The position numbers and the translations under genes were made by a program. Source: DATAOG01 sp963757395 (GTDB lineage Bacteria > Pseudomonadota > Alphaproteobacteria > Geminicoccales > Geminicoccaceae). From it: a DNA stretch of 64,000 nt. Below the pieces are notes generated by a model that was not told the origin of the DNA, searched no databases, and worked only from the letters and a program-made list of their open reading frames with translations. Positions within the stretch are counted from its first letter, which is position 1, and every line of letters begins with the position of its first letter. Below, piece after piece: positions 56,122 through 64,000 of this stretch. The stretch is from contig CAVWRK010000022.1 of assembly GCA_963757395.1 (NCBI GenBank), positions 1-64,000 on the forward strand, written 5' to 3'.

Positions 56122-57384
56122 ATGACCAAGCCCGGCGGCGACTCGAAGAACACGCTCTACTGCTCGTTCTGCGGCAAGAGTCAGCACGAGGTCAGGAAGC
56201 TGATCGCGGGCCCGACCGTGTTCATCTGCGACGAGTGCGTCGAGCTGTGCACCGACATCATCCGCGAGGAGCACAAGAGCGCCCTGGTCAAGAGCCGGGC
56301 GGGCGTCCCCACCCCGATGGAGATCAAGGGGGTTCTGGACGACTACGTGGTCGGTCAGGAGCAGGCCAAGCGGGTGCTGAGCGTGGCGGTGCACAACCAC
56401 TACAAGCGGCTGGCGCACGGGTCCAAGGGCGGCGAGGTCGAGCTCGCGAAGTCGAACATCCTCTTGATCGGGCCGACCGGCTGCGGCAAGACGCTGCTGG
56501 CGCAGACGCTGGCGCGGACGCTGGACGTGCCGTTCACGATGGCGGATGCGACCACGCTGACCGAGGCGGGCTACGTTGGCGAGGACGTCGAGAACATCAT
56601 CCTGAAGCTGCTGCAGGCGGCCGACTACAACGTCGAGCGGGCGCAGCGCGGGATCGTCTACATCGACGAGGTCGACAAGATCTCGCGCAAATCGGAAAAT
56701 CCCTCGATCACCCGGGACGTCTCGGGCGAAGGGGTGCAGCAGGCGCTCTTGAAGATCGTCGAGGGCACGATCGCGAGCGTGCCGCCGCAAGGGGGCAGAA
56801 AGCATCCGCAGCAGGAGTTTTTGCAGGTCGACACGACCAACATCCTGTTCATCTGCGGTGGTGCTTTCAACGGCCTGGAGCGGATCATCGGGGCGCGCGG
56901 GCGCTCGCGCTCGATGGGCTTTGGCGCCGAGGTTCAGGGTCCGGACGAGCGGAAGACCGGGGAGCTTCTGGGTGAGGTTGAGCCGGACGATCTGCTCAAG
57001 TTCGGGCTGATTCCGGAGTTCGTGGGCCGGCTGCCGGTGGTCGCGACCTTGACCGATCTGGACGAGAAGGCGCTGGTGCAGATCCTGGTCGAGCCGAAGA
57101 ACGCGCTGGTCAAGCAGTACCAGAAGCTGTTCGAGATGGAGGACGTGCGCCTGACCTTGACCGAGGACGCGCTGAAGGCGATCGCCAAGAAGGCGATCTT
57201 GAGGAAGACCGGAGCGCGCGGCCTGCGCTCGATCATGGAGACGATCCTGCTCGAGACGATGTTCGAGCTGCCGTCCTTGCACGGGGTCGAGGAGGTCGTG
57301 ATCAACAAGGAGGTCGCCAACGCCAACGCCAAGCCGCTGATGATCTACGCCGATCGGCCCGGAGACATGGGCTCGGCATCCTGA
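56122..57384 (+). CDS. clpX: ATP-dependent Clp protease ATP-binding subunit ClpX
   Basis: A 420-aa AAA+ unfoldase. N-terminal zinc domain with Cys14, Cys17, Cys36 and Cys39; Walker A GPTGCGKT near residue 117; Walker B IVYIDEVDKI; the ClpP-binding IGF-type loop region and sensor RxGARGLRS near the end. The 190-bp gap from clpP probably contains its own promoter. Confidence 0.97.
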   Translation: MTKPGGDSKNTLYCSFCGKSQHEVRKLIAGPTVFICDECVELCTDIIREEHKSALVKSRAGVPTPMEIKGVLDDYVVGQEQAKRVLSVAVHNHYKRLAHGSKGGEVELAKSNILLIGPTGCGKTLLAQTLARTLDVPFTMADATTLTEAGYVGEDVENIILKLLQAADYNVERAQRGIVYIDEVDKISRKSENPSITRDVSGEGVQQALLKIVEGTIASVPPQGGRKHPQQEFLQVDTTNILFICGGAFNGLERIIGARGRSRSMGFGAEVQGPDERKTGELLGEVEPDDLLKFGLIPEFVGRLPVVATLTDLDEKALVQILVEPKNALVKQYQKLFEMEDVRLTLTEDALKAIAKKAILRKTGARGLRSIMETILLETMFELPSLHGVEEVVINKEVANANAKPLMIYADRPGDMGSAS

Positions 57385-57399
57385 TCGCTACCCCGTTCG

Positions 57400-57415
57400 C
57401 GGCCCCCAAGGGCCG
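57400..57415 (+). terminator. Hairpin downstream of clpX
   Basis: CGGCCC-ccaa-GGGCCG makes a 6-bp perfect stem with a 4-nt loop, 15 nt after the clpX stop. No T-run follows, so it could attenuate or stabilise the transcript rather than end it. Confidence 0.35.
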
Positions 57416-57569
57416 GTGGGTGCGACATGTAGGGTAGTGCTCTGGCCGGCGGGTACCCTTGAATTGGGGCCATCCTTGAGCCATGTCCTGAGCAAGAGTC
57501 AGGTAACCAAGGGCAACCGAGCGGCCGGGCTGTCGGTCCGGTCCCCGGGTGTCAATCCGGTAAGGTGAT

Positions 57570-59981
<2,412 letters not shown>

Positions 59982-60005
59982 CGCTGGTAGCGAAAAAAAA
60001 CACAT

Positions 60006-60049
60006 CGAGGCCGCGGAATTGGCAAAAAAACTGGGATTCGGCGGCCTCG
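60006..60049. repeat. Long inverted repeat between lon and hupB
   Basis: Arms 60006-60019 (CGAGGCCGCGGAAT) and 60036-60049 (ATTCGGCGGCCTCG) pair over 14 bp with one mismatch and a 16-nt loop containing A7. It lies 24 nt after the lon stop and just before the putative hupB promoter. Possible roles are lon transcript end, attenuation, or protein binding. Confidence 0.6.
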
Positions 60050-60054
60050 GACCG

Positions 60055-60084
60055 TTGACGACTTGGTTGCGCTCGCTTTACTTT
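60055..60084 (+). promoter_or_regulatory. Putative sigma-70-type promoter for hupB
   Basis: TTGACG (60055-60060) followed after 18 bp by TACTTT (60079-60084). The -35 is good and the -10 only fair. It lies right after the inverted repeat and about 60 bp before the hupB start. Confidence 0.4.
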
Positions 60085-60142
60085 ACGCCGACTTGCCGGA
60101 GATTGCTCTGGCAGGATGGGTCATTGTCAAGGGGGTTGCGCG

Positions 60143-60415
60143 GTGAACAAGAACGATCTGGTCGTCGAGGTCGCCAGAAAGTCCGGCATGTCGAAGGCCG
60201 ATGTGACGAAGGTGGTCGATGCGACGCTCGAAGCTATTACCGAGGCGTTGAAGAAGAACGATGACGTGCGGTTCGTCGGCTTCGGCACCTACACGGTGAG
60301 CGAACGGAGCGCCACCGAGGGGCGCAATCCGCGCACCGGTGCGCCGATCAAGATCCCGGCATCGAAGCGCGCCAAGTTCAAGCCGGGCAAAGGGTTGAAC
60401 GACGCCCTCAACTAG
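60143..60415 (+). CDS. hupB: HU family DNA-binding protein
   Basis: A 90-aa histone-like protein: NKNDLVVEVARKSGMSKADV, the FVGFGTYTVSER hinge, and GRNPRTGAPIKIPASK with the DNA-intercalating Pro, then a basic end. The GTG after GGGGG-type purines is used; upstream codons are not needed. HU after lon is the standard order. Confidence 0.95.
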   Translation: MNKNDLVVEVARKSGMSKADVTKVVDATLEAITEALKKNDDVRFVGFGTYTVSERSATEGRNPRTGAPIKIPASKRAKFKPGKGLNDALN

Positions 60416-60513
60416 CCCGACGTCCTCGAGCCGACCACCGGGGGGGCCGTGCCGCCGTGGCGGCGACCTCCAATGCCGGCGAAGACCGCCCCGATGGGCG
60501 CGTACGGTCGAAC

Positions 60514-60588
60514 TGGTGCGGGCGGAAGGCTTCGAACCTCCGACACCGGCGGTGTAAACGCCGTGCTCTACCCCTGAGCTACGCCCGC
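60514..60588 (-). tRNA. tRNA-Val (UAC)
   Basis: Reverse strand: acceptor GCGGGCG/CGCCCGC, D arm GCTC/GAGC, anticodon arm CGGCG-TTTACAC-CGCCG giving UAC, T loop TTCGAAG and an encoded CCA (plus-strand TGG at 60514-60516). Mature part without CCA is 60517-60588. Confidence 0.93.
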
Positions 60589-60700
60589 CCGTCGGTGCCC
60601 GTAGACTAGGCGGTGCATCCCGGCGGAGCAAGTCGGCTGGCCGCGGGCAGGCTTGACTCCGACCCAGGCCTTGATTACCTCCAGGCGGCGATCGGCCCGG

Positions 60701-60777
60701 GGGGGTGTAGCTCAGTCGGTTAGAGCGCTGGCCTGTCACGCCAGAGGCCGCGGGTTCAAGTCCCGTCACTCCCGCCA
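60701..60777 (+). tRNA. tRNA-Asp (GUC)
   Basis: Acceptor GGGGGTG pairs with CACTCCC with one G-U, D arm GCTC/GAGC, anticodon arm CTGGC-CTGTCAC-GCCAG giving GUC, T loop TTCAAGT, discriminator G and encoded CCA. Confidence 0.94.
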
Positions 60778-60960
60778 GCTCCCCGCCGTGAGCGCAGCGC
60801 CTCTCCTCGGAGCGCCCGGATCGATCGCGGGGGCGGCCTTGCGAGCGATCGGCTTGGGTGCTAGGTAGGCCAGGTCCTGCCCTGGACTATGCCCCGGCGT
60901 GATCTATGGTTCAGTTGGCCGGGCAAAGCAGCAGCCGGTCGACCGAATAGGGGCGCCGCG

Positions 60961-61326
60961 ATGGATGCCTTGTTGGCGAACTACCTGCCGATCCTGATTC
61001 TCCTCGGCATCGCCCTCGGCCTGGCCGGGCTGATCCTGGCCGCGTCCTTCGTGATCGCACGCCAACGGCCCGATGCCGAGAAGCTGTCGCCGTACGAATG
61101 CGGCTTCGCGCCGTTCGAGGACGCGCGCGCGCGCTTCGACGTCCGCTTCTATCTGGTCGCGATTTTGTTCATCATCTTCGACCTGGAGGTTGCGTTTCTG
61201 TTTCCTTGGGCGGTCTCGCTCGGCAACATCGGCCTGCTCGGCTTCTGGTCGATGATGATCTTCCTGGCCGTGCTGACCATCGGCTTTGCCTACGAGTGGA
61301 AGAAGGGGGCGCTGGAATGGGAGTAG
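60961..61326 (+). CDS. nuoA: NADH-quinone oxidoreductase subunit A
   Basis: A 121-aa membrane subunit with three helices: residues 5-30, 63-85 and 90-110. The conserved loop KLSPYECGFAPFEDARARFDVRFY is present (quoted in short as SPYECGF). First gene of the complex I operon; its end overlaps nuoB by 10 nt. Confidence 0.95.
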   Translation: MDALLANYLPILILLGIALGLAGLILAASFVIARQRPDAEKLSPYECGFAPFEDARARFDVRFYLVAILFIIFDLEVAFLFPWAVSLGNIGLLGFWSMMIFLAVLTIGFAYEWKKGALEWE

Positions 61327-61859
61327 CAACACCGGCCACGGCCCTGGAGCGGGCGCCGGCCGCCGACCCCCGCCTGTTCGACCGGGTCAACCAGGGCGTC
61401 CAGGACAAGGGTTTCTTCGTCACCCACCTGGAGAGCCTGGTCAGTTGGGCGCGCGCGGGCTCGATGTGGCCGATGACCTTCGGCCTCGCCTGCTGCGCCG
61501 TCGAGATGATGCACGCCGCCGCCTCGCGCTACGATCTCGACCGCTTCGGGGTCGTGTTCCGGCCGAGCCCGCGCCAGTCGGACGTCATGATCGTCGCCGG
61601 CACGCTGTGCAACAAGATGGCGCCCGCCCTGCGCAAGGTCTACGACCAGATGGCGGAGCCGCGCTATGTCCTCTCGATGGGCTCCTGCGCCAATGGCGGC
61701 GGCTACTACCACTACTCCTACTCGGTGGTGCGCGGCTGCGACCGGATCGTGCCGGTCGACGTCTACGTGCCCGGCTGTCCGCCGACCGCCGAAGCGCTGG
61801 TGTACGGGATTCTCTTGCTGCAACGCAAAATCCAGCGTACCGGTACGATCGACCGCTGA
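61317..61859 (+). CDS. nuoB: NADH-quinone oxidoreductase subunit B
   Basis: A 180-aa subunit carrying cluster N2: ligands in LACCAVEMMH (tandem Cys), GSCANGGGYYHYSYS and VPGCPPTAEAL. It sits at the quinone site between the arms of complex I. Confidence 0.96.
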   Translation: MGVATPATALERAPAADPRLFDRVNQGVQDKGFFVTHLESLVSWARAGSMWPMTFGLACCAVEMMHAAASRYDLDRFGVVFRPSPRQSDVMIVAGTLCNKMAPALRKVYDQMAEPRYVLSMGSCANGGGYYHYSYSVVRGCDRIVPVDVYVPGCPPTAEALVYGILLLQRKIQRTGTIDR

Positions 61860-61894
61860 GGTCGACGGTCGCCTAACTCGAGCGCGTGAGAGCC

Positions 61895-62536
61895 ATGGCC
61901 GTCCCGACCCTCGTCGAGCGCGAAGAAGCCCTGCGCGAGCTCCTGGACGAGATCGCGCCGGCGCTCGGCGACGTTCTGCTCGAGACCGCGGTCGCCCGGG
62001 GCGAGCTGACGCTGCGCGTTCCAACCCACGCGATCCCGCGCGTGCTCACCTATCTGCGCGACGCGCCGCAGTGCCAGTTCAAGATGCTGGTCGACCTCTG
62101 CGGCGTCGACCACCCGGAGCGCGAGCAGCGCTTCGAGGTCGTCTATCACCTGCTGTCGCTCAGGCACAATCAGCGCGTCCGGGTCAAGGTCGTGACCGAC
62201 GAGGCGACCCCGGTGCCGTCGGCGGTCGAGGTGTTCGGCTCGGCGATGTGGTACGAACGCGAGACCTGGGACCTGTACGGCATCTTGTTCGCCGACCATC
62301 CGGACCTGCGCCGGCTGCTCACCGACTATGGCTTCGAGGGCCATCCGCTGCGCAAGGACTTCCCGCAGACCGGCTATGTCGAGGTGCGCTACGACGACGA
62401 GCAGAAGCGCGTGGTCTACGAGCCCGTCGATCTGCGCCAGGAGTGGCGGAGCTTCGATTTCCTCAGCCCCTGGGAGGGCGGCGGCGTGCTGCCGGGCGAC
62501 GAGAAGGCGACCGATGGCGCCGGCGGCACCGGCTGA
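61895..62536 (+). CDS. nuoC: NADH-quinone oxidoreductase subunit C
   Basis: A 213-aa 30-kDa type subunit: MWYERETWDLYGILFADHPD and RRLLTDYGFEGHPLRKDFP are the family signature. Separate from nuoD, as in alphaproteobacteria (fused in E. coli). The ATG at 61895 is preferred; a GTG three codons upstream is possible. Confidence 0.95.
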   Translation: MAVPTLVEREEALRELLDEIAPALGDVLLETAVARGELTLRVPTHAIPRVLTYLRDAPQCQFKMLVDLCGVDHPEREQRFEVVYHLLSLRHNQRVRVKVVTDEATPVPSAVEVFGSAMWYERETWDLYGILFADHPDLRRLLTDYGFEGHPLRKDFPQTGYVEVRYDDEQKRVVYEPVDLRQEWRSFDFLSPWEGGGVLPGDEKATDGAGGTG

Positions 62537-62548
62537 CCGGAGCGAGAG

Positions 62549-63727
62549 ATGCCCGACGTCACGCTCCAGAACTACACCCTCAACTTCGGACCGCAGCATC
62601 CTGCCGCGCACGGCGTGCTGCGCTTGGTCCTCGAGCTCGACGGCGAGGTCGTCGAGCGCGCCGATCCGCACATCGGCCTGTTGCACCGGGGCACCGAGAA
62701 GCTGATCGAGTACCGCCCCTACATCCAGAGCGTCGGCTACTTCGATCGCCTCGACTACGTCTCGCCGCTCGCCCAGGAGCACGCCTACGTGCTCGCGATC
62801 GAGCAGCTGCTCGGCATCGAGATCCCGGAACGGGCCAAATGGATCCGGGTGCTGTACGACGAGATCACCCGCATCCTCAACCACCTCCTCAACATCACGA
62901 CGCTCGCACTCGACATCGGGGCGATGACGCCGCTCCTCTGGGGCTTCGAGGAGCGCGAGAAGCTGATGGAGTTCTACGAGCGCGTCTCGGGCGCCCGCCT
63001 GCACGCCAACTACTACCGCCCGGGCGGGGTCGCGCGCGACCTGCCGGACGGGCTCGAGGCCGACATCCGGGCCTGGATGGCGACCTTCCCGGCGCTGGTC
63101 GACGACATCGAGCGGCTGATCACCGACAACCGGATCTTCCGCCAGCGTCTGGTCGACATCGGCGTCGTCACCGCCGACGAGGCGCAGGACCTCGGCTTCA
63201 CCGGGCCGATGCTGCGCGCCTCCGGGCTCGCCTGGGACCTGCGCAAGAGCCAGCCCTACGAGGTCTACGAGCAGCTCGACTTCGACATCCCGGTCGGCCG
63301 CCACGGCGACTGCTTCGATCGCTACATGATCCGCATGGCCGAGATGCGCGAATCGCTGAAGATCATGGCCCAGTGTCTCGACCAGATGCCCAAGGGGCCG
63401 ATCAAGCTCCAGGATCAGAAGATCACGCCGCCCAAGCGGGCCGAGCTCAAGCGGTCGATGGAAGCGCTCATCCATCACTTCAAGCTGTACACCGAAGGCT
63501 TTCATGTGCCGGCCGGCGAGACCTACGCCGCGGTCGAGGCGCCGAAGGGCGAGTTCGGGGTCTACCTGGTGTCGGACGGCACCAACCGGCCCTATCGCTG
63601 CAAGATCCGGGCGAGCAGCTATCCGCATCTGGCCGCGCTCGAGAAGATGGCCAAGGGCCACATGCTGGCCGACATCCCGGCGATCATCGGCTCGCTCGAC
63701 ATCGTGTTCGGGGAGATCGACCGGTGA
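62549..63727 (+). CDS. nuoD: NADH-quinone oxidoreductase subunit D
   Basis: A 392-aa 49-kDa type subunit: NFGPQHPAAHGVLRLVLELD at the start with the quinone-site His, HIGLLHRGTEKLIEYR, and IIGSLDIVFGEIDR at the end. It forms the quinone cavity with NuoB. The gene lies 12 nt after nuoC. Confidence 0.97.
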   Translation: MPDVTLQNYTLNFGPQHPAAHGVLRLVLELDGEVVERADPHIGLLHRGTEKLIEYRPYIQSVGYFDRLDYVSPLAQEHAYVLAIEQLLGIEIPERAKWIRVLYDEITRILNHLLNITTLALDIGAMTPLLWGFEEREKLMEFYERVSGARLHANYYRPGGVARDLPDGLEADIRAWMATFPALVDDIERLITDNRIFRQRLVDIGVVTADEAQDLGFTGPMLRASGLAWDLRKSQPYEVYEQLDFDIPVGRHGDCFDRYMIRMAEMRESLKIMAQCLDQMPKGPIKLQDQKITPPKRAELKRSMEALIHHFKLYTEGFHVPAGETYAAVEAPKGEFGVYLVSDGTNRPYRCKIRASSYPHLAALEKMAKGHMLADIPAIIGSLDIVFGEIDR

Positions 63728-64000
63728 CCCCGGAGGAACCCTTCGGCTTCACGCCCGAGCACGAGGCAGAAGCCAAGGCCGCAATCGCGCGTTATCCGGT
63801 CGGCCGCCAGGCGAGTGCGGTGCTGGCACTGCTCACGCTCGCCCAGAAGCAGTGCGGCGGCTGGCTGCCGCAGCCGGCGCTCGACTACGTCGCGGACCGC
63901 CTCGAGATGCCGACCATCCGGGTCTATGAGGTCGCCTCGTTCTACGACATGCTGAACACCAGGCCGGTCGGCCGCATCCAGGTCCGCGTGTGCACGACCA
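63724..64000 (+). CDS. nuoE: NADH-quinone oxidoreductase subunit E, partial
   Basis: The first 92 residues are present. FTPEHEAEAKAAIARYP, QKQCGGWLPQPALDYVADRL and VYEVASFYDMLNTRPVGR match the 24-kDa subunit; the 2Fe-2S ligands begin only at VRVCTT at the right edge. The GTG overlaps the nuoD stop (GTGA). Confidence 0.93.
   Translation, partial: MTPEEPFGFTPEHEAEAKAAIARYPVGRQASAVLALLTLAQKQCGGWLPQPALDYVADRLEMPTIRVYEVASFYDMLNTRPVGRIQVRVCTT

Noticed and set aside
57440..57500. Heat-shock (sigma-32) promoter upstream of lon
   Set aside because: CTTGAA is present but no CCCCAT-type -10 lies at the required spacing.

Overview
The window is a GC-rich chromosomal segment, almost certainly from an alphaproteobacterium and most like the Rhodospirillales and related orders. 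That placement rests on gene order: radA-cvpA-purF-SDR; yfgM-like, bamB and der; tRNA-Leu-tig-clpP-clpX-lon-hupB; and the start of a nuoABCDE complex I operon. No rRNA operon, CRISPR array or replication origin was found. There are four tRNAs: Ser-UGA, Leu-UAG, Val-UAC and Asp-GUC.

Layout, left to right. Positions 1-5500 hold a partial aldo/keto reductase with a TIGR04076 protein, divergent from a branched-chain amino-acid type ABC operon (livG, livF, livH, livM) that has no binding-protein gene in the window. A decayed stretch with an IS1380 transposase remnant follows. Positions 5513-15051 are one long leftward array: a TorT-like periplasmic binding protein, sugar-type ABC ATPase and permease, then pxpA-like, accC, pxpB-like, pxpC-like, a 72-aa biotin carrier, the biotin transporter bioY, and a hydroxyisobutyrate-type dehydrogenase. 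This reads as uptake plus biotin-dependent hydrolysis or carboxylation of an unknown substrate. Positions 15246-19360 hold an IS256-type remnant and a stress cluster (CBS-domain protein, universal stress proteins, BCAM0308-like zinc-ribbon protein) with a well-placed FNR/FixK box.

Positions 19540-25340 hold a tightly coupled five-gene operon: small SMR/EamA transporter, NAD-dependent epimerase, HAD-UbiA fusion, phosphodiester-glycosidase-like secreted protein and secreted formylglycine-enzyme-like protein. It looks like a polyprenyl-linked glycolipid or envelope-glycan pathway that I cannot match to a described one. Its HAD domain has lost the catalytic aspartates. Positions 25435-28162 are accessory: a broken TIR-like effector gene, a secreted protein of unknown function, a phage P27-type terminase small subunit and tRNA-Ser. 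Positions 28182-36900 mix single oxidoreductases, a di-iron ferritin-like protein, cupins, an MscS channel with a cyclic-nucleotide-type domain, a broken PIN toxin and HigBA. From 37000 onward the content is mostly housekeeping, with MazEF-like and ParDE-like modules inserted.

Single-base frameshifts are frequent. About a dozen fall between 12.95 and 15.05 kb, and single events occur in purF, a uracil-DNA glycosylase family gene, the PIN gene, the Uma2 gene and the BCAM0308-like gene. The protein sequence stays well conserved across each shift. A broken purF in an otherwise ordinary genome is hard to credit, so residual sequencing indels explain at least part of this.
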